Assembly (NCBI GenBank): GCA_013289825.1 | Contig: JABCZF010000014.1 | Location: 40,849-104,848 of the forward strand | From: Acidobacteriota bacterium | GTDB taxonomy: Bacteria > Acidobacteriota > Terriglobia > Acidiferrales > UBA7541 | Direction: 5' to 3' | Length of the DNA stretch: 64,000 nt | Shown: in pieces, positions 16,005-23,768 of the stretch | How the letters are laid out: each line of letters starts with the position of its first letter | Position numbering within the stretch: the first letter of the stretch is position 1 | The notes under the pieces: model-generated | The model's input: only the letters and a program-made list of their open reading frames with translations | Database searches by the model: none | Told to the model about the DNA's origin: nothing | Made by a program: the position numbers and the translations under genes

Positions 16005-16907
16005 CTAATTACGACTGTTCGCATTGACCCGCAAGAGCATCCCTGTTCCACCCGCAATCTTGAAATTGCCGCTGTCAGAAGCTAAGACGATCAAGCCGAT
16101 GGGGTCGCTCCGGCCGGCGTGCGCGATGCTAATCTTTTCGAGTCCGTAGACCCCGCAAGCGTCGGAGGAGAATACCCACAGCGCCTGGGGACGGTCATTG
16201 CCGTCGATGGCTCCTCGACAGTTTGCACCCCGATTGGCTCTCACTTGGCCTAAGACACCCCCATTGACTTGCTTTCCAACGATTTGATTGGGGTTCTCGC
16301 CGGTCGTGACGGGTCCGCCCTCGCCATAAACAACGTCGCCGCCCACTTGCACGGTCGTCAACCAGCGGTATACGTCGCTCTCACCGGGGCCGATCGGAGG
16401 TATTTGAGCTTCCACTATTTGCATGAAACCCGCGATGGCCCGCAGATTTGTGGTGATGAAGGTGGTCTGATGCGGAGAGACTAATTTGTCGAACTGAAGG
16501 GAGATGCTAGCTGGCGCGCCAGTGCCCGCCGGGATCCGTTCGACGATGTGACCGATAACCTTAGTACCCGCCCGGATCCTGACGCCCCGGGACAACCAAA
16601 CGTCCTGCATAATCCTGCCCGTAATCACTTGGCCCGTCCGGGATTTGGCGGACGAAATGGTTTGGTTCAAGCGAACAGGCAATATGGTTCCGGACGGAAT
16701 GGCAGGGCCTCCCTTAGAGGCGCCTTCCGCATCCATGGCCTCGGCGTCGACAAGCACGGACGGCTCGACAAACGGCGAACCAGAGTCGTGCTGTGGATGG
16801 CGTTGTCGAGAATCAGCAGGCTGGGTCAGGAAGGATCCACACACCAGCATCGCCAGAAACCGGGATACTGTCTCGGCAAAAACGTGAGTGCGGAACTGTT
16901 TCCTCAT
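16005..16907 (-). CDS. Secreted TrbI/VirB10-like hypothetical protein
   Basis: After a signal peptide (RFLAMLVCGSFLTQPADS) the protein has a low-complexity stretch, then IPSGTILPVRLNQTISSAKSRTGQVITGRIMQD and VRIRAGTKVIGHIVE. This is the beta-barrel-like motif shared by TrbI/VirB10 C-terminal domains and by many single exported acidobacterial proteins. No other conjugation or type IV secretion gene is near, so a transfer role is unlikely. The ATG (MRKQFRTHVF) is preferred over the GTG two codons earlier. The C-terminal region (RANRGANCRGAIDGND...) resembles no known domain. Confidence 0.6.
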   Translation of the reverse strand: MRKQFRTHVFAETVSRFLAMLVCGSFLTQPADSRQRHPQHDSGSPFVEPSVLVDAEAMDAEGASKGGPAIPSGTILPVRLNQTISSAKSRTGQVITGRIMQDVWLSRGVRIRAGTKVIGHIVERIPAGTGAPASISLQFDKLVSPHQTTFITTNLRAIAGFMQIVEAQIPPIGPGESDVYRWLTTVQVGGDVVYGEGGPVTTGENPNQIVGKQVNGGVLGQVRANRGANCRGAIDGNDRPQALWVFSSDACGVYGLEKISIAHAGRSDPIGLIVLASDSGNFKIAGGTGMLLRVNANSRN

Positions 16908-17194
16908 ATTCACAGTGTACTTCAGCGCCGTTCGCCACGTGGTCTAATATCCCGCGCCTTATGGTTTTCTCTCCCGGAATTTGCGGTCACTTGGCTGTAT
17001 CGTCTGGTAGTCGGAGAAGTCCAATGAGCGCACCGGCCCCTCGCCGATGGAAACATGGGAATCATCCGCTCCGAAGCCCGCTAGGGGCCCTTGCCCCGCC
17101 GGCAAATCATCTGCTTCGCAATGAGGATGCACTTATACGGCTTCCGGTTTACCAGACCTGGCGATGCGCGACGCGACGCCGAAACGCACTCGTC

Positions 17195-18355
17195 TTAGTC
17201 GCCCTCGTGCACCAGCGTGCTCGATAGCTTGCCGATGATGCTTTGAGTTTTGGCCGCGGCGCGGTTGGACCCATTCGGCGTGAGCTTGCGGATGAGAAAT
17301 TCCTGAAGGAGATTGGCGCCGGCCGATGCGCCAATCCCGATCAGCGCATTTTCGAAGGTTAATTCCGCGCCATCGCGATTTTTCGCCGGATAGTAGAGAT
17401 TGGAGATACCGCCAGCGGCCAGGCTTCCGAGGATACTCGAATAATTTGCCTGCCAGTGTCCGTTGTCGCCTTTGCAAATTACGGCGTTGGCTAGCGCATA
17501 GAGAATCCGCGAGCGCTTGCTGCCGGTGCCCTTGTAGAAATAACGGGGATCCTGTTTGAGGAGCGATGGCAGTACCGCGCTGCCAACGAACGTACCTGCA
17601 ACAAAGTCGGCATAGGAGGCGCCGTAGCGCTTTGCGAAACCTTGAGCGCCTTGCCCATATCCGCTGAAATCGTTTTGCGCCTGCTGCACTCCCGCAATGA
17701 CGCCGGTTATTGCGAAGTTGACGGGATCCACGGTCGTCTTCCAGGCCAGCTCGAACTTTTGCTTGGTGCTGAGAGGAGCCGCATTGGGGAGATAGGTGAC
17801 ATAGAAATTTGGAATGACGCCGAGCACGCGCTGCTTCTCTTCTTCCTTGATCTCGTCTTCCGCCACTTCGATGCGTGTGGGCGCGACACGCACCTCCGTG
17901 ACGGCGGTAGCAATAGCCAAGGTGGTCTGCGGGACGGTGTAGATCTCCCCCGAGCGCAGGGTTCCCGCGAAGGTTTGCGTGGCAAAGCCCGGGGCCGTAA
18001 TGGTGAGACGGAAGGATCCCGCAGGGATGTTGACAAAGGAGAATTGCCCATCGTCAGCGGATAACACTTCTCGGTTTGGAGACAGATCTTTACTGGTAAT
18101 GCTCACGCGGGCTCCCACGATGAAGGCTCCCGTGGCGTCCACAACGGTCCCGGAAATGCTCCCGGAGGACTGCGGCTCGGGCAGCGACTCGCGCGCTGAG
18201 GCTGCCGGCGCGGCCCGTTGGTCGCTTGTCGCTGAAGCGGCGACCGGAGGCTCTTGCGACTGGGCCAGAGTTCGCAAGCTGCAAAGCAGGATACTAAAGC
18301 TCAGCCAAGCTAACTTGGCTTTGTACGTAGGCATAATCACCGCCATCCCGCCCAT
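17195..18355 (-). CDS. Secreted protein with carboxypeptidase-regulatory-like domain
   Basis: A signal peptide (AWLSFSILLCSLRTLAQ) is followed by a Pro/Ala/Ser-rich segment. A carboxypeptidase D regulatory-like beta-sandwich (about 66-150) then reads SISGTVVDATGAFIVGARVSI, DDGQFSFVNIPAGSFRLTI and APGFATQTF. Residues 190-386 form a second region, NPNFYVTYLPNAAPLSTKQKFELAWKTTVDPVNF onward, with Gly/Ala-rich stretches (GSLAAGGISNLYYP, ALIGIGASAGANLLQEF). This region recurs with the regulatory domain in acidobacterial exported proteins and may associate with the outer membrane. Three in-frame ATGs lie within 22 bases; the first is used because GGAG precedes it. The function is unknown. Confidence 0.72.
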   Translation of the reverse strand: MGGMAVIMPTYKAKLAWLSFSILLCSLRTLAQSQEPPVAASATSDQRAAPAASARESLPEPQSSGSISGTVVDATGAFIVGARVSITSKDLSPNREVLSADDGQFSFVNIPAGSFRLTITAPGFATQTFAGTLRSGEIYTVPQTTLAIATAVTEVRVAPTRIEVAEDEIKEEEKQRVLGVIPNFYVTYLPNAAPLSTKQKFELAWKTTVDPVNFAITGVIAGVQQAQNDFSGYGQGAQGFAKRYGASYADFVAGTFVGSAVLPSLLKQDPRYFYKGTGSKRSRILYALANAVICKGDNGHWQANYSSILGSLAAGGISNLYYPAKNRDGAELTFENALIGIGASAGANLLQEFLIRKLTPNGSNRAAAKTQSIIGKLSSTLVHEGD

Positions 18356-18528
18356 TATGATGCTCCGCCCGGGGGTTTTGGATTCCCGGTAACCTTGGCG
18401 TTTTATGAGTTAACTGTACCGAGTGCCAGTCCTCGCAAAATCGCTTGGCGCTAAATGTTTCTGCTTATCAGGAATTAATGCCATGCGGGCTACCTTAGTT
18501 CCTTGTCTTCAAGGCTCGCTCGGTTAAG

Positions 18529-19350
18529 ATGGTTCGGGTCTTGCCGGAATCCGAGATGCCCACGTCGCCGCCGCTTTTGGCTTTAGAAAACGTCACCGTG
18601 GTGCGCGGGGCGCCCGCGGAACGGCCGGCGCTTGACGGGGTGTCGCTGCGCATCGAGGTGGGCGAACACGTTTGCATCCTGGGGCCGAACGGCTGCGGCA
18701 AATCGACACTGATCAAGACCCTTACCCGGGAGTGCTATCCGGTGGCGCGCGAAGGTTCCTCGATCTCGATTCTCGGGCGCGAACGCTGGAACATTTTCGA
18801 GCTGCGCTCCCTGCTGGGGATCGTCTCGCCGGATTTGCTGGCTTCTTGCACCACGGACGCCACCGGTCGCGACGTGGTGCTTTCCGGATTCTTCAGCAGC
18901 ACGCGGATATTTCCGCACCATCATGCGGACCCCGAGCATCTCGCGCGCGCGGAAGCCACATTGGCGCGGTTGGGGATTGCGCATCTCGCGCATCGCCCCG
19001 TTTCGCAGATGTCTTCCGGGGAAGCCAAGCGCACGCTGATCGCGCGGGCGCTGGTGCACGATCCCGAAACACTGCTGTTCGATGAGCCCAGCAATGCGCT
19101 GGACATCGCGGCGCAATTCCAGCTTCGCGATACCATGCGGGAGCTGGCGCAGAGCGGGCTTGGCATTTTGCTGGTCACGCACCATGTTTCAGAAATCATT
19201 CCGGAGATCGCACGCCTGGTGCTCCTGCGCGAGGGACGGATTATGGCCGACGGCGCTAAACAGGAGATTCTTACCGCCGGGCATCTGTCGTCGCTGTTCG
19301 GCGTTCCCGTGCGGCTCGTCGAACAGGACAGCTATTTTCATTTGTATTAG
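18529..19350 (+). CDS. ABC transporter ATP-binding protein, YlmA-like, without adjacent permease
   Basis: A cytoplasmic ATPase with Walker A GPNGCGKST (about 50-58), Q-loop region GIVSPDLLAS, signature MSSGEAKRTLIARAL, Walker B TLLFDEPSNALD and H-loop LLVTHH. The signature starts MSSGE rather than LSGGQ, as in the YlmA/ModF-like group. Ion-transport and stand-alone ATPases share this pattern. No permease or binding protein adjoins it; the next gene is convergent and stops six bases away. The partner is therefore encoded elsewhere, or it acts alone. An alternative start is MPTSPP at 18,556. Confidence 0.85.
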   Translation: MVRVLPESEMPTSPPLLALENVTVVRGAPAERPALDGVSLRIEVGEHVCILGPNGCGKSTLIKTLTRECYPVAREGSSISILGRERWNIFELRSLLGIVSPDLLASCTTDATGRDVVLSGFFSSTRIFPHHHADPEHLARAEATLARLGIAHLAHRPVSQMSSGEAKRTLIARALVHDPETLLFDEPSNALDIAAQFQLRDTMRELAQSGLGILLVTHHVSEIIPEIARLVLLREGRIMADGAKQEILTAGHLSSLFGVPVRLVEQDSYFHLY

Positions 19351-19355
19351 GTGTA

Positions 19356-20669
19356 TTAGGCGCCCAAAGTTTGCGGTGCTGGTTTTTTGCCGCTCTTGCG
19401 CGCGAACCACTGCCACAGCCCGCCGACGCCAATCGCTGCAAGGAGAAGCACTACCGGATCGATGGGATGGCGGTAACGCAGCGAGGTGTGCGTCACGTAG
19501 TAAAGCAAAGGAAAAACTAAGGGAAAAGCGACAACCGGCCACGCATAGGAGTTTTTCGCTAGAAGAAGAACGAGGATGCCAAGAAATGCGCAGAGCGGCG
19601 CCACGGTATTGAACGCAAGTATGAAATAGAGCCATAGAGAATCCGCTTGGCGAAACGCAGCCAGCGGGGACGCGCTTCCCAGCCAAAAGTCCACGAACCG
19701 CTGCGCTACGAGCCACAGCTCGATGCGCGGATGAGCGGCAATAAATGCGATGGCTTTTCTTTTTTCTTCTTCCATGAAGGCGGTCTCGCCCATGCGCAGA
19801 TATCGCAAGATTTCGCGGTCTTGCGTGACGGCGCCGGGGCGAAACCGGCGCTGCTCGTCGTAGTTTTCGTTATTGCCGATGTACAGTTCAAAGGCGAAAT
19901 TCGAACGCAGCGGAATGAACTTGTGGAATTGAACGTAGTTGCGGATGGTCCAGGGCCCACAGCACAGCAGGGCCATGGCTGCGGCCAGCGCGGGCCGAAC
20001 GAGCCACGCAAAAGCGCCGTCGCGATTTCCATGGCGATAGGCGGCCCAGGCGAGGAGCGCGGGCAAAAGCGGAGCCACCGCGGGATTGGTGAGCAGCGCC
20101 AAGCCCCACAGAAGACCGTACAGCGACCAGTCGCGAGCACGCCGGGATTCCGCGAGCTCCAGCGTAGCCCAAAGGAGAGTTGCCACTAACAGCGCCGACA
20201 AGGAGGTGTCCCAAATCCATTCGAACGGAATGATAATGGCGTTCGGGAAGAGTGCCCAGAGCCAAGCTGCGGCGCTGGCGACGCCAAGACCGGCGATGCG
20301 CTTGCCCGCGTAAAAAATCGGCACACAGACGCCAGCAGAGTAGAGAATGTTTAGCAGCAGGGCGATGAAAAAAGAACGCAGCGTGTAGATGCCAAACACT
20401 TTGAAAATTCCCGCGAGAAGATAGGGATAAACCGGCGCCAGCCAGGCGGTCGGGCCGCTATCCCTTTGAAAGGGCGACGAAAATCCTTTTCCGCTGGCCA
20501 GGGAGTAAGCGATATGGCCCGTTTCCGTCTGAAACGGAATGACGCTTAGAACTTGGGAGTTGAACTGCCGCTCCTGATACCACGCGAATGCCGAACGCGT
20601 CAGCAGCGCAATCACCACAATCAGTACAAGTGAGGTCGCAGTCCTTCGTAGCCCGTTTTTCATGAACAT
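19356..20669 (-). CDS. Integral membrane glycosyltransferase, GT39/ArnT-like
   Basis: Predicted to transfer sugar from a polyprenyl-phosphate donor on the outer face of the inner membrane. About 11 hydrophobic helices are visible, beginning TSLVLIVVIALLTRSAFA. The first periplasmic loop carries the family pattern (IAYSLASGKGFSSPFQRDSGPTAWLAPVYPYLL), where an acidic residue is normally catalytic; here the nearest candidates are E and D in QTETGH and QRDSG. RNYVQFHKFIPLRSNFAFELYIGNN and the late HTSLRYRHPIDPVVLLLAAIG are also typical. The acceptor cannot be predicted. It overlaps no gene and is convergent with the ABC ATPase. Confidence 0.8.
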   Translation of the reverse strand: MFMKNGLRRTATSLVLIVVIALLTRSAFAWYQERQFNSQVLSVIPFQTETGHIAYSLASGKGFSSPFQRDSGPTAWLAPVYPYLLAGIFKVFGIYTLRSFFIALLLNILYSAGVCVPIFYAGKRIAGLGVASAAAWLWALFPNAIIIPFEWIWDTSLSALLVATLLWATLELAESRRARDWSLYGLLWGLALLTNPAVAPLLPALLAWAAYRHGNRDGAFAWLVRPALAAAMALLCCGPWTIRNYVQFHKFIPLRSNFAFELYIGNNENYDEQRRFRPGAVTQDREILRYLRMGETAFMEEEKRKAIAFIAAHPRIELWLVAQRFVDFWLGSASPLAAFRQADSLWLYFILAFNTVAPLCAFLGILVLLLAKNSYAWPVVAFPLVFPLLYYVTHTSLRYRHPIDPVVLLLAAIGVGGLWQWFARKSGKKPAPQTLGA

Positions 20670-20739
20670 GGGGTGAGCCGGAGCATGGCACAAAATCTCG
20701 CTTGAGACTTGATTTCTTCGGGCCTCATGCTCGGACGCA

Positions 20740-20767
20740 AGACTCTTGCTTCACCGAGCAAGTCTTA
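20740..20767. repeat. Inverted repeat between two minus-strand genes
   Basis: AAGACTCTTGCT pairs with AGCAAGTCTT (one bulged base) around a six-base loop. It lies downstream of the PilZ gene on the minus strand, but no T-run follows, so it is only a possible terminator or mRNA end stabiliser. Confidence 0.3.
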
Positions 20768-20883
20768 GTTAGACGCCGTCGCAGGGTACCGGGATGTCAC
20801 CCCTTGGCAAGGGACGCGCTTCACCGGTCTCGGCCTTTTCACGAGGCGGGCGAAACTGGGGCAAGCAACGGAAGAAGTACCTG

Positions 20884-21279
20884 TTATTTTTCTGTTCGGG
20901 AGACGGTGATGGGGCGGGCATCCGGGTGTTTCGACGACCAGTCTTCCGGAGGAAACGCGACGCGCCAGAAGGTGGGACGCGGTTCAGAAAACTCCAGACC
21001 GATTTCGGCCTTGCCCCCGCGCACCGGGCCGAGGAAGACGACATGACACTCTTGCTCTTCCTGAGTGCGTTTGTGCTGCATGGTCACTTTACTTCCGCTG
21101 GTCACCCGGGCGTTCACCAGAATCAAGGCGCCATGTGCGTTGATAGCCAGGGTTTCGGTTTCTTCTTCGAAAGCATGGCCCTGCGAGTCCTTTCCGCGAA
21201 CGCGGACGCCGACTTGCATCAGCACACGCTGGCTGCGACGCCGCACGGGATTCCCTGCTGTATTCGGGGCTTGTGCCAT
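20884..21279 (-). CDS. PilZ-domain cyclic di-GMP binding protein
   Basis: This 131-residue protein is almost only a PilZ domain. The N-terminal RxxxR element is PVRRRSQRVLMQ, followed by VGVRVRGKD and INAHGALILVNA, which corresponds to the usual (D/N)xSxxG with His for Ser (NAHGA). GSKVTMQHKR, CHVVFLGP and KAEIGLEFSEPRPTFWRV complete the barrel. The first arginine pair is intact, so c-di-GMP binding is likely, though the Ser-to-His change could weaken it. The ATG is preceded by AGAGGTGG; a TTG six codons earlier is ignored. It may read out the product of diguanylate cyclases such as the one near 5.3 kb; that link is an inference. Confidence 0.8.
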   Translation of the reverse strand: MAQAPNTAGNPVRRRSQRVLMQVGVRVRGKDSQGHAFEEETETLAINAHGALILVNARVTSGSKVTMQHKRTQEEQECHVVFLGPVRGGKAEIGLEFSEPRPTFWRVAFPPEDWSSKHPDARPITVSRTEK

Positions 21280-21411
21280 ACCACCTCTCTCGGTCAACTA
21301 TACCCAGCTCCACCTGATTGTCGAGCGGCAACCCCGGAGTTGGTACTAAACGGTGAGGGCATGAAGTGCGTTTTCTCTGAACCCATTGGAGTCTTGCTTG
21401 GGGGATCGCTC

Positions 21412-22752
21412 TCAGCTCCGTTCGTCCATAGGGACGTAGTGGCGCGTGTCGTGGCCAAGATAGATTTGCCGCGGCCGGGCAATTTTCTGTTCGGGGTCGA
21501 GAAGCATCTCGGCCCACTGAGCGATCCACCCGGAGGTGCGCGGAATCGCAAAGAGCACCGGGAACATGGAGATCGGGAAGCCCATGGATTGGTAGATCAG
21601 GCCGGTGTAGAAGTCCACATTGGGATAGAGCTTGCGCTTGATGAAATACTCGTCTTCGAGCGCGATGCGCTCGCACTCGAGCGCGATTTCCAGCAGCGGA
21701 TTCTTGCCCATCAATTCGAAGACTTCATAAGCCACGCGCTTGATGATTCGGGCGCGCGGATCGTAATGCTTGTACACGCGGTGGCCGAAGCCCATGAGCT
21801 TGACCTCGCCGGCCTTCACGCGCTTGATAAACTCCGGAACCTTCGCGACCGAGCCGATCTCCAGCAGCATGTGCAGGACTTCTTCGTTTGCGCCGCCGTG
21901 GAGCGGTCCATAGAGCGCTGCGATAGCGGCGGCCGTGGCGGAATAGGGATCGACGTGCGAGCTTCCCACTCCGCGGATGGTGTTCGCAGAGCAATTCTGC
22001 TCGTGATCCGCGTGCAGGATAAAGAGCACATCGAGAGCGCGCTCCAGCGTAGGATTCGGACGGTACTTGGTCTCCGAGGTGCGGAAAAGCATGTTCAGGA
22101 AATTGCCCGGATAGCTGAGTTCGTTGTCAGGATAGATGTACGGCATTCCCAAGGTGTGCCGGTAGGAAAACGCCGCAATTGTGGGCATCTTGCCAACCAG
22201 GCGATAGGTCTGCTTGCGGCGAGATTCCGCGTCAAAGATATCCTTGGCATCGTGATAGAAGGTCGAAAGCGCCGCGATCGTCGAGATCATCATCCCCATG
22301 GGATGGGCGTCGTAGTGAAATCCATCCAGAAATTTCTTGATGCTTTCGTGGATAAACGTGTGGTGCGTGACGTTGTACGTCCAGTCCCTGAGCTCGGGCG
22401 CGGTGGGCAATTCTCCATGCAGGAGCAGATAAGCCGTTTCCAGATAGGTGCTTTTTTCGGCCAGGTCTTCGATGGGGTAGCCGCGGTACCGCAGGATGCC
22501 CGCGTCGCCGTCGATAAAGGTAATCTTGCTGATGCAGGAGGCCGTGTTGTTGTACGCGGGGTCGTAACTCATCATCCCGAATTCTGCGGGGTCCACTTTG
22601 ATCTGGCGGAGATCCATGGCGCGGATGGAGCCGTGGGTTATGGGAACTTCGTAGGATTTGCCGGTGCGATTATCCGTGATGCTGAGCGTTTCGCGGGGTG
22701 CGGCGGTAACTTCGGGCTTTCTCGTTTGCGTTGCAGACGGCGCGGAATCCAT
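21412..22752 (-). CDS. gltA: Citrate synthase
   Basis: It condenses acetyl-CoA with oxaloacetate at the entry of the TCA cycle. The start MDSAPS follows an AGGA site at about eight bases; a 62-residue in-frame extension is not protein-like. The catalytic residues are visible in standard order: a histidine in GPLHGGANEEV, a histidine in MGFGHRVYKHYDPRA and an aspartate in YPNVDFYTG. The N-terminal beta-rich segment (LSITDNRTGKSYEVPITHGSIRAMDL) is that of the hexameric, NADH-sensitive type II enzymes of Gram-negative bacteria. The length, 446 aa, is slightly above average. It is monocistronic and faces the pirin gene across a divergent region. Confidence 0.96.
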   Translation of the reverse strand: MDSAPSATQTRKPEVTAAPRETLSITDNRTGKSYEVPITHGSIRAMDLRQIKVDPAEFGMMSYDPAYNNTASCISKITFIDGDAGILRYRGYPIEDLAEKSTYLETAYLLLHGELPTAPELRDWTYNVTHHTFIHESIKKFLDGFHYDAHPMGMMISTIAALSTFYHDAKDIFDAESRRKQTYRLVGKMPTIAAFSYRHTLGMPYIYPDNELSYPGNFLNMLFRTSETKYRPNPTLERALDVLFILHADHEQNCSANTIRGVGSSHVDPYSATAAAIAALYGPLHGGANEEVLHMLLEIGSVAKVPEFIKRVKAGEVKLMGFGHRVYKHYDPRARIIKRVAYEVFELMGKNPLLEIALECERIALEDEYFIKRKLYPNVDFYTGLIYQSMGFPISMFPVLFAIPRTSGWIAQWAEMLLDPEQKIARPRQIYLGHDTRHYVPMDERS

Positions 22753-22931
22753 AAGACGATCCTCGGAAACAGTGACGGCGAATGGCTGTGACTTGACCAG
22801 TCTATACCAAAGGGAGGTCGCCGGGAATGGTAGGAACGGACCGTCGGGCGGGTAAACGCTGGCGGATGTCGGCCTTCTAGCAGGCGCCAGAAGGGCGTAG
22901 GGGGCCAAGGCCCGGGGGCAGAATGTGCCTC

Positions 22932-22961
22932 TTGACAATAGTCGTTATAACGAGTATTGTC
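22932..22961 (+). promoter_or_regulatory. Pirin promoter overlapped by a 28-bp palindromic operator
   Basis: TTGACA (22,932-22,937), 17 bases, then TATTGT (22,955-22,960) forms a good sigma70 promoter. The same bases form a palindrome from 22,934 to 22,961 with half-site GACAATAGTCGTTA and only one mismatched pair; its centre TCGTTATAACGA is perfect. A dimeric repressor bound here would cover both promoter elements. No regulator gene is adjacent. Confidence 0.6.
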
Positions 22962-22987
22962 TTGGTGTCAAACCGGGAGGTGGACCC

Positions 22988-23686
22988 ATGATGGACATTC
23001 GCAAAAGCCAGGACCGCGGCCATTCCAATCACGGCTGGCTGGATACTTATTTCACGTTTTCGTTTGCCGATTATTACGACCCCAAGCATGTGCAGTTCCG
23101 CACGCTGCGCGTCTTGAATGACGATCGCGTCGCGCCGGGCGAGGGTTTTCCCACGCACCCGCATCGCGATATGGAAATCGTCACCTACGTACTGGAAGGC
23201 GCGCTAGAACACCGCGACAGCATGGGCACGGGTTCCGTAATCCGTCCCGGCGATGTGCAGTACATGAGCGCAGGCTCCGGCGTGACGCACAGCGAATTCA
23301 ACGCTTCGCAGACCGAGCCCGTACACTTGCTGCAAATCTGGATGTTTCCGGAAGCAAAAGGGCTGAAACCGGTCTATGGCCAGAAAAATTTCAGCGAAGA
23401 AGAGAAGCGCGGAAAGCTGCGGCTGGTCGCCTCGCCGGACGGGCGCGACGGTTCGGTGAAAATCCGCCAGGACAACGAACTGTACGCCACACGCTTGGGC
23501 AAAGGCGAAGCGGTAAAGCACGAACTGAAGCCCGAGCGCCATGCCTACATACAAGTCGCGCGCGGCAGCGTCGAGCTGAACGGCACGAAGCTGGAAGCGG
23601 GCGACGGCGCAGCCATCTCGAAAGAAAAAGCTGTCGAGCTAACCGGCGTCGACAACGCCGAAGTCCTGCTCTTCGACTTGGCGTAA
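22988..23686 (+). CDS. Pirin-family bicupin, probable quercetinase-like
   Basis: Two cupin domains are recognisable. The N-terminal one carries the metal ligands in [16 protein letters not shown] (two His) and EGALEHRDS, with [24 protein letters not shown] including a further His and Glu. This set fits the mononuclear iron or nickel site of quercetinase-type pirins. The C-terminal cupin ([22 protein letters not shown]) lacks metal ligands, as usual. The start is ATG after GGGAGG; a second ATG follows directly. Length (232 aa) is typical. In bacteria such proteins are often induced by redox or electrophile stress, and the operator-covered promoter fits tight regulation. Confidence 0.9.
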   Translation: MMDIRKSQDRGHSNHGWLDTYFTFSFADYYDPKHVQFRTLRVLNDDRVAPGEGFPTHPHRDMEIVTYVLEGALEHRDSMGTGSVIRPGDVQYMSAGSGVTHSEFNASQTEPVHLLQIWMFPEAKGLKPVYGQKNFSEEEKRGKLRLVASPDGRDGSVKIRQDNELYATRLGKGEAVKHELKPERHAYIQVARGSVELNGTKLEAGDGAAISKEKAVELTGVDNAEVLLFDLA

Positions 23687-23713
23687 GCCTTCCTCGAAGC
23701 GTTGGAAAGTGAA

Positions 23714-23757
23714 GCGCGCAGGAACTGCTCGTAAAGAACAGTTTCTGCGCTTTTTTT
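23714..23757 (+). terminator. Intrinsic terminator of the pirin gene
   Basis: The 12-bp stem GCGCAGGAACTG / CAGTTTCTGCGC (one G-T pair) with an 11-base loop is followed by seven T, about 30 bases after the stop codon. It also separates pirin from the convergent permease gene. Confidence 0.85.
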
Positions 23758-23768
23758 GTTGCCACGGA

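Noticed and set aside
20794..22791. A 665-codon plus-strand ORF
   Set aside because: It is antisense to the PilZ and citrate synthase genes and has no domain. Long antisense ORFs are expected in GC-rich DNA.
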